Shown: one piece after another, positions 9,426 to 16,232 of the stretch
Layout of the letters: each line of letters starts with the position of its first letter
Numbering within the stretch: position 1 is the stretch's first letter
Assembly (NCBI GenBank): GCA_002435335.1
Contig: DJMI01000096.1
Location: 23,549 to 46,788, forward strand
Length of the DNA: 23,240 bases
Reading direction: 5' to 3'
Source of the DNA: Nitrosomonas sp. UBA6494
GTDB lineage: Bacteria > Pseudomonadota > Gammaproteobacteria > Burkholderiales > Nitrosomonadaceae
The notes under the pieces: generated by a model
What the model was told of the DNA's origin: nothing
Databases searched by the model: none
Seen by the model: only the letters and a program-made list of their open reading frames with translations
Program-made: the position numbers and the translations under genes

Positions 9426-9872
9426 TTACAATGAAAAGCCAGTTAGTTGTGGCGGCAAATCTTCTTGATTGAAAGTCAATGCATCTTCAATCTGTAAATT
9501 CCATTGTTCTTCATCCCACAATTCGAATTTCGTTCCCTGACCAACTAGCACGATGTTTTTATTCAAACCGGCGAACTTCCGTAATGGCGGAGAAATTAAA
9601 ATTCGCCCCGCAGCGTCCATTTCAACTTCATTGGCGCTACCTATCAGTAATCGTTGTAATCGACGCGAGTTGGTATCAAAACTGGGGAGTTTATTGAGTT
9701 CTTTTTCTAGCGACTCCCAGGCAGGTTGGGGGTATATCAGCAAGCAACGTGAAGGGTCCACGGTGATGATCATGCGTCCGTCGCATGAAGACGCAAGCTC
9801 GCCGCGGTATCTTGCAGGTATCGCAAGTCTGCTTTTTGCATCCAGACTGAGTTGCGTTACACCACGAAACAT
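9426..9872 (-). CDS. mraZ: MraZ, dcw operon transcriptional regulator
   Basis: DNA-binding regulator known to repress its own dcw promoter in E. coli. The 148-residue product has two AbrB/SpoVT-like half-domains: DAKSRLAIPARYRGEL at about residues 11-26 and DAAGRILISPPLRKFAGL at about 86-103. A good AAGGAG ribosome-binding site lies about 5 nt upstream of the ATG. As first gene of the cluster it sits immediately downstream of the promoter and GTGGG boxes annotated separately, which supports autoregulation. Confidence 0.96.
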   Translation of the reverse strand: MFRGVTQLSLDAKSRLAIPARYRGELASSCDGRMIITVDPSRCLLIYPQPAWESLEKELNKLPSFDTNSRRLQRLLIGSANEVEMDAAGRILISPPLRKFAGLNKNIVLVGQGTKFELWDEEQWNLQIEDALTFNQEDLPPQLTGFSL

Positions 9873-9912
9873 GCTGTCTCCTTAAATTTATTGGGAAATT
9901 TGATCGAGATTT

Positions 9913-9947
9913 TCCATTTTTCACCACTTTCCCCCACTATTTCCCAC
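9913..9947 (-). promoter_or_regulatory. MraZ-box operator: four direct repeats with 10-bp period
   Basis: On the minus strand, GTGGG (9943-9947), GTGGG (9933-9937), GTGGT (9923-9927) and a degenerate ATGGA (9913-9917) are spaced exactly 10 bp apart, each with a 5-nt A-rich spacer. This matches the known MraZ recognition pattern of TGGGN repeats separated by 5 nt. It lies 41-75 nt upstream of the mraZ ATG and covers the inferred transcription start, as expected for an autorepressor. Confidence 0.88.
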
Positions 9948-9974
9948 TTTAATAAAAAAATTACCGATAGTCAA
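9946..9974 (-). promoter_or_regulatory. Sigma70-type promoter of the dcw operon
   Basis: Minus-strand -35 TTGACT (9969-9974) and -10 TAAAGT (9946-9951) are separated by 17 bp. The -35 is 5/6 and the -10 4/6 to consensus. The -10 overlaps the first MraZ box, and the expected start point (about 9939) falls within the repeats. Confidence 0.65.
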
Positions 9975-10167
9975 GCAAAAAATTGAGGGTTTTATTTACA
10001 TGACAATGACTTAAGATTACTGTGCGTGGCAGCATTCGGGATCAAAAATGCCCAAATAAATAAGATAGATAGGAGCTAGCTTTGTAAGACAGAACTAAAA
10101 CGATAGATTTTTACTGCAGCAGCATGAAAGTGATCAATTGCATTGAAAAAAGGGTGTTTTGAGGTAA

Positions 10168-10201
10168 ATTCGATGCGAATCAATGCAAATTGCTTCGCAA
10201 T
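10168..10201. repeat. Pair of tiny palindromes, possible REP-like element
   Basis: ATTCG-ATG-CGAAT (10168-10180) and ATTGC-TTC-GCAAT (10189-10201) are two 5-bp-stem, 3-nt-loop palindromes 8 nt apart. The second, with its flank TGACGAC, resembles the dispersed GTCATTGCGAAGCAAT-type repeats found in many proteobacterial genomes. It lies just downstream of pncC. Whether it recurs elsewhere in the genome is unknown, so the call is weak. Confidence 0.3.
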
Positions 10202-10224
10202 GACGACATTGAAGATACAGTCCG

Positions 10225-10737
10225 CTATGTGACGATCGCTACACTATCCGACAAGAACAGCAATCCCTGCAAAGCCGTTGAAACGGCTGCTCGCCGAATG
10301 GCTTCGCGATCCCCGGTAAAAAAATGGGTTTGTTGTTGCATCGAACCTGCTTTTATCGCCCATGCAAAACACACCATCCCAACCGGTTTGATGACGGTTC
10401 CACCGTCCGGTCCGGCGATACCGGTTACCGACACGGCAATTTGCGCGCGACTTCTGGTTAATGCGCCGAGCGCCATTTCTTGTGCTGTTTGTGGTGAAAC
10501 TGCACCGTATTGATCCAGTGTCGCTTGCCGTACGCCGAGCATTTCACTCTTGGAAACGTTGCTATAGGTAATAAAACCTCGCTCAAACCATGCCGAACTG
10601 CCTGCAACCGCGGTAACCGCTTGACCGACCCAACCGCCGGTGCAAGATTCCGCAGTGACCAGCAGCAAACCGCGCTGCTTCAAGCATTCTCCAAGCCGCT
10701 GTGCCAGTTTGAAAGTAGCCGAATCCGAATCAGTCAT
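10225..10737 (-). CDS. pncC: PncC / CinA C-terminal domain, NMN deamidase
   Basis: Stand-alone CinA C-terminal-type amidohydrolase that converts nicotinamide mononucleotide to nicotinic acid mononucleotide in the pyridine nucleotide cycle; cytoplasmic. The 170-residue product has AESCTGG at about residues 29-35 with the presumed catalytic Ser31, ITYSNVSKSEMLGV, and SVTGIAGPDGG. There is no N-terminal CinA nucleotidyl domain. The start is ATG 10737-10735, with GGAG 8-11 nt upstream; the longer frame to 10908 runs antisense into the neighbouring gene and adds unrelated residues. It is divergent from the pseudouridine synthase gene, only about 43 nt away. Confidence 0.92.
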   Translation of the reverse strand: MTDSDSATFKLAQRLGECLKQRGLLLVTAESCTGGWVGQAVTAVAGSSAWFERGFITYSNVSKSEMLGVRQATLDQYGAVSPQTAQEMALGALTRSRAQIAVSVTGIAGPDGGTVIKPVGMVCFAWAIKAGSMQQQTHFFTGDREAIRRAAVSTALQGLLFLSDSVAIVT

Positions 10738-10780
10738 TTTATTTCTCCATTGGACCGTGACTTCAAATATGATAAGCCCT

Positions 10781-11512
10781 ATGGAAAAAATCCGTTTATC
10801 AAAATTAATGTCCGAACAAGGTTTATGCTCGCGCCGCGAAGCGGACCGGTACATCGAGCAGGGTTGGGTATTTGTCGACGGCGAGCAGGTTACCGAGCTC
10901 GGCACCAAAATTTATCCGTCGCAACAAATCAAATTAAACCGCGCCGCGCAATCGCAGCAAACGCAATTGGTGACTATCCTGCTAAATAAACCGATTGGCT
11001 ATGTATCAGGGCAACCGGAACCTGGCTATCAACCGGCAATTATATTGATTAAGCCGGAAAACCAATTTGTTGACCCCCAGTCGCTCAAGCGCTTTCAGCC
11101 TGCACATTTAAAAAAACTGGCGCCAGCGGGAAGGCTCGACATCGATTCGCAAGGGTTACTGGTGTTAACGCAAGATGGTCGCGTTGCCAAGCAATTGATC
11201 GGAGAGAATTCCAGCGTCGAAAAAGAATATCTGGTTCGGGTTGAAGGCATTTTGCCGCCTGCCAAACTAACGCTGCTTAATCACGGCTTGCGACTGGATG
11301 GCCAACCACTGAAACCCGCAAAAGTAAGCTGGCAAAACCGCGACCAACTGCGCTTCATTTTGCAAGAAGGCAAGAAGCGCCAAATCCGCCGCATGTGCGA
11401 ACTGGTTGGCTTAAAAGTACTCGGCTTGAAACGGGTGCGCATCGGCAAAGTGAAGCTGGGTAACTTGCCCGAAGGTCAGTGGCGTTATTTGACTAAAAGC
11501 GAAAGGTTCTGA
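10781..11512 (+). CDS. rluF: RluF-like 23S rRNA pseudouridine synthase (RsuA/RluB/E/F family)
   Basis: Isomerises a uridine of rRNA to pseudouridine; closest in pattern to RluF, which targets U2604 (and U2605) of 23S rRNA. The 243-residue protein has an N-terminal S4 RNA-binding domain (IRLSKLMSEQGLCSRREADRY, about residues 4-24), catalytic motif GRLDIDSQGLLVL with Asp120, KEYLVRVEG, and the C-terminal KKRQIRRMCE. It lacks the long basic tail of E. coli RluF. An upstream in-frame ATG at 10769 is an alternative start; neither has a clear ribosome-binding site. The sub-family assignment is by motif resemblance and could be RsuA/RluB-type instead. Confidence 0.85.
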   Translation: MEKIRLSKLMSEQGLCSRREADRYIEQGWVFVDGEQVTELGTKIYPSQQIKLNRAAQSQQTQLVTILLNKPIGYVSGQPEPGYQPAIILIKPENQFVDPQSLKRFQPAHLKKLAPAGRLDIDSQGLLVLTQDGRVAKQLIGENSSVEKEYLVRVEGILPPAKLTLLNHGLRLDGQPLKPAKVSWQNRDQLRFILQEGKKRQIRRMCELVGLKVLGLKRVRIGKVKLGNLPEGQWRYLTKSERF

Positions 11513-11516
11513 ACAG

Positions 11517-11550
11517 CGCGCTGACTCTTAATCGTCGGTAAGTCAGCGCG
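11517..11550. terminator. Stem-loop between convergent genes, no U-tract
   Basis: CGCGCTGACT (11517-11526) and AGTCAGCGCG (11541-11550) form a perfect 10-bp inverted repeat with a 14-nt loop. It lies 4 nt after the RluF-like stop and 12 nt before the TPR gene stop on the other strand. No T-run follows on either strand, so it is not a canonical intrinsic terminator, but position suggests a bidirectional 3'-end structure. Confidence 0.5.
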
Positions 11551-11562
11551 ACCTGATTGTTG

Positions 11563-13272
11563 CTAAGGTTGAGATACCTTCATCTCGTGCAATTGCTGCT
11601 CATACTGCGAAGCCTTTGCTTGATCTCCAGCAAGCCTAGCAGCCTGAACTGCTTGAAGCATTCCATTGCGACGATTCGGCGTACGCAACAAAGAAGCTTC
11701 AATTTCCTTCAATGCCTCAGCCGGGTTATTCATTGTCAACAACATTTCGCCCAGCAATTCCCGGGCAGGAATGATCGCACCCGGTGTAACATTATCTTTT
11801 TCGGTTGAATCTTCCAGCGCCGCCGCAGCGCGCATCAATTGCAATGCTTCTTCGGTACGGTTTGCCGCAGCGGCGATCCAGGCAGCAACCGCCAAACGCT
11901 GGATCTCGATTTGATCGGCCGTGTAATTTTTATGAATTGAACGATCGGCATCGCGTAACGCTTCCAGCCGATTTAGGCTATTTATTGCCACAGCGATATT
12001 TCCGGTTCGGGCGGCGCCGACTCCACGCGCGAAATGTGTAATTGCCTCGCACCAACCGAATTTCTGCCACGGAAACTCATCGGGATGCACACTCAGTTGC
12101 GCAGCTTTATCCCATTTTCCACGTTCGACAGCATAACGCGCCGGCATTGCGGCGTAGGCATACGCCACGGTGGTATTTTGCGGTTGCGCATTGCCGATCG
12201 TGCGCAATTGATCGACAAGGTCGCGCGCTTTTTGTGTTTCGCCTGATTGCAGGTAAGCGTACAACATATAATCCATGAAATGAAATTGTTGATCCCAGGT
12301 GGCAGTTTGTGCGCTTTTTTTCGCATGCTGCTGTGCCGCTTGGTAAGCCGCCAGATTCGACTGTGCCGCTTCTTGCCATCGACCTAAGCGAATAAAAATA
12401 TGCGACGGCATATGCAGTGCGTGCGGTGCTGCTGGTGCGATTTTCGTATATGCCAACGCAGCATCGAGTCCGAGTTCGGCCAATTCGGGATAATCGCTAC
12501 TGTGAATAATGTAATGCGCCACCCCGGGATGCTCCGGTTCATGATCCAATACTTGTTGCAGCAGACTTAGCGCTTTCTTTTGCATGGCATAAGTCTTGTC
12601 TGTCGGCAAAGCATTCGAAATCAGCGCAAGCGCATAAAATACCGCCGCTTCCCGATCGTCGGGATATTGCGCAAAAATCCTCGCCATCGCTTCCTGATAC
12701 GCGATTCTTTTGGCGGTATAATCGCTCGTGTCATCCGCTGGGTACAGAATTGAAATTGCGTCGAGGTAAGCTTTCTCCCGGTCGGTCTTGATAGATAGCG
12801 ACTTCGCTTGCAAGATAGCGTCGCGCCCTTGCTGCAATTGCGCTGCGCTTGGCGGCGTTGCCCATAACTGATGATATAAGCTCATCGCAACACCCCAAAA
12901 ACCCATCGCGCATTGCGGATCGGTCACGGTTACTTCACGAAATGCCTTTTCAGCTTCGTCGTACCAAAACGAGTGTAGCATCGCAACTGCTTGATTGAAA
13001 TGTGCCTGTGCAATCGGTGTACATGAAACCGGGAAATTGACTTTGCCTAGTTTTGTTTGTTCGAAATCGCCCGCGTGGTGATGATCCCCATCCGCATACA
13101 GCGTTCCAGCGAAGAAAAGAATCACAATGGCAAAAAATTGTTTAAATCGGGTCAGATAAAGTGTCTGGATAGCGAAATAGCCCATCAAGTATGGTTTCCA
13201 GCCATCAGAAACCGATTGGATTATTTCTTTAAGACTATTTATTTGCCGTTTACGATGCAAATGTTTTCTCAT
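11563..13272 (-). CDS. Secreted tetratricopeptide-repeat protein with His-rich mature N-terminus
   Basis: Function unknown. The 569-residue product has a basic N-terminal extension, a hydrophobic segment at about residues 46-59 ending LYA, and then DGDHHHAG (about 61-68), which looks like the start of the mature exported protein. The rest is largely helical TPR-like repeats. Conserved-looking blocks include NQAVAMLHSFWYDEAEKAF (about 93-111), CAMGFWGVAMSLYHQLW (about 121-137), EPEHPGVAHYIIH (about 245-257) and HALHMPSHIFIRLG (about 284-297). The repeated His residues could bind metal (inference). Two Cys (84 and 121) may form a disulfide. The start ATG 13272-13270 has GAGGAG 7 nt upstream. 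A CueR-type copper operator sits just upstream, pointing to metal-induced expression. Confidence 0.8.
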   Translation of the reverse strand: MRKHLHRKRQINSLKEIIQSVSDGWKPYLMGYFAIQTLYLTRFKQFFAIVILFFAGTLYADGDHHHAGDFEQTKLGKVNFPVSCTPIAQAHFNQAVAMLHSFWYDEAEKAFREVTVTDPQCAMGFWGVAMSLYHQLWATPPSAAQLQQGRDAILQAKSLSIKTDREKAYLDAISILYPADDTSDYTAKRIAYQEAMARIFAQYPDDREAAVFYALALISNALPTDKTYAMQKKALSLLQQVLDHEPEHPGVAHYIIHSSDYPELAELGLDAALAYTKIAPAAPHALHMPSHIFIRLGRWQEAAQSNLAAYQAAQQHAKKSAQTATWDQQFHFMDYMLYAYLQSGETQKARDLVDQLRTIGNAQPQNTTVAYAYAAMPARYAVERGKWDKAAQLSVHPDEFPWQKFGWCEAITHFARGVGAARTGNIAVAINSLNRLEALRDADRSIHKNYTADQIEIQRLAVAAWIAAAANRTEEALQLMRAAAALEDSTEKDNVTPGAIIPARELLGEMLLTMNNPAEALKEIEASLLRTPNRRNGMLQAVQAARLAGDQAKASQYEQQLHEMKVSQP

Positions 13273-13307
13273 ATTAAACTCCTCAATTATCTGTTCACGG
13301 AGTATGC

Positions 13308-13338
13308 ATGTTGGACCTTGCCATCATTGGAAGGTCAA
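13308..13338 (-). promoter_or_regulatory. CueR/HmrR-type (MerR family) metal-responsive promoter of the TPR gene
   Basis: The dyad ACCTTGC-N7-GGAAGGT spans 13315-13335 and differs in one base from the CueR-type palindrome ACCTTCC-N7-GGAAGGT. Read on the minus strand it lies between -35 TTGACC (13333-13338) and a weak -10 CAACAT (13308-13313) with a 19-bp spacer. That overlong spacer and the overlap of operator with -35 are the architecture of the E. coli copA promoter. The predicted start point is about 28 nt before the TPR ATG, with the ribosome-binding site in between. No regulator gene of this family is in the window. Confidence 0.75.
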
Positions 13339-13498
13339 GCACCGAATATATAAGCCTGATAACTCTTAATTGACTCAAAAGCTCAGTAGCTTACGGCAAA
13401 CACGATTTGATACAGGCGTCTCCGGACAGCGAAATATCCCCGAACTCGTAGACTTCATTTGTAAACGAAGTACCTGACTCTCTTTTACGTAAGTAATA

Positions 13499-14038
13499 TT
13501 AAACAGAGGCAGTGTTTTTGTAACGATCAATAGCCTTGATGATCAATCTTTTGGCTTCACTGGCATCGCGCCAGCCGCCAATTTTTACCCATTTCCCAGG
13601 TTCCAAATCCTTGTAATGCTCAAAGAAATGCGCAATCTGGCTTAGGGTAATCTCTGGAAGATCATCGTAATTGAAAATTTTCTCATAGCGCTTGGTCAGG
13701 TGCGGAGAAGGCACCGCGATAATTTTTTCGTCTTGCCCGGCATTGTCCTCCATCACCAGTACACCGATCGGGCGCACGTTGATCACGCAGCCCGGGACCA
13801 GCGGACGCGTATTGCACACCAGCACGTCGATAGGATCGCCATCGTCAGACAATGTACTCGGCACGAAGCCGTAGTTGCCGGGATAAGTCATGGGAGTATG
13901 CAGAAAACGATCCACCACCAGCGTACCCGAATGTTTGTCGAGCTCATATTTGATGGGATGGCCGCCGATCGGTACCTCGATCAGGACGTTGATATCTTCC
14001 GGCACGTTGTTGCCGATGGGTATGGCCTCGATACGCAT
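13499..14038 (-). CDS. ppa: Soluble inorganic pyrophosphatase (family I)
   Basis: Hydrolyses PPi to two phosphates in the cytoplasm. The 179-residue protein has the family I signature: IEVP near the start, KYELDKHSG, YPGNYGFVPSTLSDDGDPIDVLV with the metal-binding Asp residues, and HFFEHYKDLEPGKWVKIGGW. Length is standard for bacterial Ppa. The start chosen is ATG 14038-14036, with GAGG about 10 nt upstream; a longer frame to a TTG at 14080 adds 14 atypical residues. It stands alone on the minus strand, transcribed toward the TPR gene, about 226 nt away. Confidence 0.96.
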   Translation of the reverse strand: MRIEAIPIGNNVPEDINVLIEVPIGGHPIKYELDKHSGTLVVDRFLHTPMTYPGNYGFVPSTLSDDGDPIDVLVCNTRPLVPGCVINVRPIGVLVMEDNAGQDEKIIAVPSPHLTKRYEKIFNYDDLPEITLSQIAHFFEHYKDLEPGKWVKIGGWRDASEAKRLIIKAIDRYKNTASV

Positions 14039-14186
14039 GTGCAGTTTACCTCGAATGAAGGGGGTAAGATTTTGACACAATCACTTTGATTGCGCGAAAG
14101 TAAAAATCAAATCAAAAATACATCGTCATTATTACTATTTTCTATCAATTTGACTTGATGTTAACGATAACTATATTTCTTTTTTA

Positions 14187-14199
14187 ACGTGTAACACGT
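14187..14199. repeat. Perfect 13-nt palindrome in the ppa/BON divergent region
   Basis: ACGTGT and ACACGT flank a single A. It is a possible regulator-binding dyad about 150 nt from the ppa start and about 15 nt upstream of the candidate BON -35. No specific regulator can be named. Confidence 0.3.
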
Positions 14200-14213
14200 C
14201 GCCTAGATTACAC

Positions 14214-14241
14214 TTGATTGTGTGCAAATTCCATGTAATAT
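14214..14241 (+). promoter_or_regulatory. Candidate promoter for the BON lipoprotein gene
   Basis: -35 TTGATT (14214-14219) and -10 TAATAT (14236-14241) with a 16-bp spacer. If used, it gives a 5' leader of about 200 nt containing the stem-loop at 14268-14323. Confidence 0.35.
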
Positions 14242-14267
14242 TTCTGCAGGAATGGAATGCTTCAAAT

Positions 14268-14323
14268 ATCAGCATAGAATAGATGCGAGCTACTCTGTCC
14301 TTGTAAAAACCTCGCATGCTGAT
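14268..14323 (+). other. Bulged stem-loop in the BON gene leader
   Basis: ATCAGC (14268-14273) pairs with GCTGAT (14318-14323), and ATGCGAG (14283-14289) pairs with CTCGCAT (14311-14317). This is 13 bp in total with a 9-nt one-sided bulge and a 21-nt loop. No U-tract follows, so it is not a terminator. Role unknown; it could be a leader RNA structure or a protein-binding site. Confidence 0.4.
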
Positions 14324-14449
14324 TGAGCCGATACATAGGAGTCTATCAGACTTAAATAATCGTACCGGTCGTTCCCACGAAAAACCGGAAGGAATCCGAA
14401 TCAACGTGACGAGGGGTATTTTCCGATAATTATTTGGGAGAACCTTATC

Positions 14450-14782
14450 ATGACACAGTTCCGTGGCAGCAATTGTTTTATTGTTTTGTTATTTATCGCA
14501 CAGTTTTTTTTAACAAGCTGCGTATCAACCCCTCGCTATGAAGGAAGCCGCGAGCAATTCGCTGACATTATCATTACAACCAAAGTTCACGAAGCAATCC
14601 TTGACGAGCTTTCTTTAAGGCCATTCGATATCAATGTGAGGACTATTAAAGGTGTGGTTGAATTGAGCGGTCTCGTCAACTCACGGGACGACATGGACAA
14701 AGCGATTGCGATTGCGCGCAAAATTGAAGGGGTTAAGCTTGTCAGAAATGACATGCGTACTTACGGTACCGGTGATTATTAG
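14450..14782 (+). CDS. BON-domain outer-membrane/periplasmic lipoprotein
   Basis: A 110-residue protein with a hydrophobic signal (about residues 9-21) ending in the lipobox LTSC, so it is predicted to be lipidated at Cys24. A single BON domain follows (about residues 38-105), with the typical DINVRTIKGVVELSGLVNS segment and ending in a VKLVRNDM strand. BON proteins such as OsmY and DolP (YraP) bind phospholipid and support envelope integrity; single-BON lipoproteins are poorly characterised. GGGAG lies about 9 nt before the ATG. It is followed after 34 nt by the DUF2784 gene and is probably cotranscribed with it. There is no neighbouring clue to a more specific function. Confidence 0.85.
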   Translation: MTQFRGSNCFIVLLFIAQFFLTSCVSTPRYEGSREQFADIIITTKVHEAILDELSLRPFDINVRTIKGVVELSGLVNSRDDMDKAIAIARKIEGVKLVRNDMRTYGTGDY

Positions 14783-14816
14783 CTAGAAAAACAGACGCTT
14801 CTTGCCAAACCTATAA

Positions 14817-15182
14817 ATGTCAGCGGCCGATTTCGTTCTGGTTCTTCATTTCTTCTATGTATTGTTTGTCGTTGGAAGCTTGCCGATTATTTGGCTGGGG
14901 GCGTGGTTAAAGTGTTCGTTTATTCGCAATCCCTGGTTCCGCTACGGTCACTTGGCCGCAATTTTACTGGTCGTGGCTGAGTCTGTACTTGGAATAGTCT
15001 GTCCGCTGACGGTTTGGGAAAATACCTTGCGTCAGGTAGAAACGGATGGCAGTTTCATTCAATTTTGGTTGCATCGCATTTTATTTTACAATGTCTCGGA
15101 AGGCTTATTGACATCAATTTACATTTCGTTTGCAGCACTGGTTGCGATGACTTTCAAATGGGTGCCGCCCAGGCGGCATTAG
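14817..15182 (+). CDS. DUF2784 family inner-membrane protein
   Basis: A 121-residue membrane protein of unknown function matching DUF2784 in pattern: an N-terminal helix DFVLVLHFFYVLFVV, then PIIWLGAW, a second helix HLAAILLVVAESVLGIVCPLTVWEN, and a C-terminal WLHRILFYNVSEG followed by the last helix. No catalytic motif is visible. No clear ribosome-binding site precedes the ATG, so translation may be weak or coupled to the BON gene. Its TAG stop overlaps the ttcA TAA stop on the opposite strand by 3 nt. Confidence 0.82.
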   Translation: MSAADFVLVLHFFYVLFVVGSLPIIWLGAWLKCSFIRNPWFRYGHLAAILLVVAESVLGIVCPLTVWENTLRQVETDGSFIQFWLHRILFYNVSEGLLTSIYISFAALVAMTFKWVPPRRH

Positions 15183-16087
15183 TTTTCCGAAGCAATACGA
15201 CGCTCTTCCGGGGTTTTTATTCCGGGTAGCAATATTTCTTCGATGTTGGGTTCAAAAATTTCTTCGTCAAATGCAGTGTCGCCGTCCAAAAACGGCTGAT
15301 CCTGTATTTTTAAGTTACCAAAATCGTAACGAGATGTATCGCACAGGTGCGATAACTGTATGTTTTGCAATGAACGAAACATGGTTTCCAGTCTTCCGGG
15401 AAATTTTTTATCCCATTGCTGCAACATTTCTTTGATCACTTGGCGCTGCAAATTGGGTTGCGATCCGCACAAATTGCACGGAATGATCGGAAAATCGGCA
15501 AGCGCAGCATATTCTGCCAAATCCTTTTCTTTGCAGTATGCCAACGGGCGAATCACAATATGCTTGCCATCGTCACTGACCAATTTGGGAGGCATGGCTT
15601 TTAGCTTACCGCCGTAAAACATGTTCAGAAACAGTGTTTCCAATATATCGTCGCGATGATGACCTAAGGCAATTTTGGTTGCACCCAACTCGCCGGCAAC
15701 CCGATACAACACACCGCGTCGCAATCGGGAGCACAAGCTGCAAGTGGTTTTCCCTTCAGCAATGACGCGTTTGACTACACTATAAGTATCCTGCTCGACG
15801 ATACGAAACGGCATACCGATGCGGGTCAGATATTCGGGCAACACTTGTTCGGGAAAACCGGGTTGTTTCTGATCAAGATTAACCGCGATCAACTCAAACG
15901 CAAGCGGCGCATGCGCTTGTAAGTTCCGCAAAATATCCAGCAGCGCATAACTGTCTTTGCCACCGGATAAACACACCATAACCTTATCGCCGGGTTCGAT
16001 CATATTGAAATCGGCAATTGCTGTTCCAACGAGTCTCCGGAGACGTTTTTGCAGCTTGTTACCGTTATAGAGTTGTTTTTTCAGCAT
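15179..16087 (-). CDS. ttcA: TtcA, tRNA 2-thiocytidine(32) synthetase
   Basis: ATP-dependent enzyme that thiolates C32 of certain tRNAs, using a 4Fe-4S cluster; cytoplasmic. The 302-residue protein has the PP-loop SGGKDS at residues 41-46 and the two CxxC motifs C116-SL-C119 and C204-NL-C207, whose Cys residues ligate the cluster in the family. GHHRDDILETLFLNMFYGG and MPPKLVSDDGKHIVIRPLAYCKEKDL are further TtcA blocks (positions 15529-15653). The C-terminus carries an acidic tail ending in EERRIASEN. It is a single minus-strand gene, divergent from the cupredoxin operon. Confidence 0.96.
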   Translation of the reverse strand: MLKKQLYNGNKLQKRLRRLVGTAIADFNMIEPGDKVMVCLSGGKDSYALLDILRNLQAHAPLAFELIAVNLDQKQPGFPEQVLPEYLTRIGMPFRIVEQDTYSVVKRVIAEGKTTCSLCSRLRRGVLYRVAGELGATKIALGHHRDDILETLFLNMFYGGKLKAMPPKLVSDDGKHIVIRPLAYCKEKDLAEYAALADFPIIPCNLCGSQPNLQRQVIKEMLQQWDKKFPGRLETMFRSLQNIQLSHLCDTSRYDFGNLKIQDQPFLDGDTAFDEEIFEPNIEEILLPGIKTPEERRIASEN

Positions 16088-16232
16088 ACTCGGCGTGGCT
16101 GGAAAATAAATATTTTAGGTGGAGTTACTGATTGCATCCGGATATTAGACAAATGAAACGGAACAATTTAGCATAGCCGGTTTCTAACCGAAGCATGATC
16201 AATTGACGAATTCGTATTTTTCAGGAAAAAAA

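Larger units (their letters stand above)
9873..10224. other. Intergenic region between mraZ and pncC
   Basis: This 352-nt gap holds the dcw promoter and MraZ boxes in its left part. The remainder (about 9980-10224) is AT-rich with no credible coding frame. Near pncC there are two small adjacent palindromes, reported separately. I see no canonical terminator for pncC. Confidence 0.6.
14039..14449. other. Intergenic region between ppa and the BON lipoprotein gene
   Basis: This 411-nt divergent region is AT-rich on its ppa side. It holds a perfect palindrome ACGTGT-A-ACACGT (14187-14199), a candidate promoter (14214-14241) and a bulged stem-loop (14268-14323) ahead of the BON gene. I find no credible gene in it; a 77-codon minus-strand frame (14171-14404) starts at TTG without a ribosome-binding site. 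Confidence 0.55.

Noticed and set aside
10738..10908. 57-residue N-terminal extension of pncC
   Set aside because: It overlaps the divergent pseudouridine synthase gene in antisense; ATG 10737 has a good GGAG site and gives the usual length.
13499..14080. N-terminally longer ppa from TTG 14080
   Set aside because: The extra 14 residues are not typical of the family; ATG 14038 with GAGG upstream gives the standard length.
14171..14404. 77-codon minus-strand frame between ppa and the BON gene
   Set aside because: Begins at TTG without a ribosome-binding site, and shows no domain or signal peptide.
16178..16190. CGGTT-TCT-AACCG palindrome upstream of the cupredoxin operon as a copper operator
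   Set aside because: The stem is only 5 bp and does not match CueR-type or other copper-box patterns I know; too weak to call.
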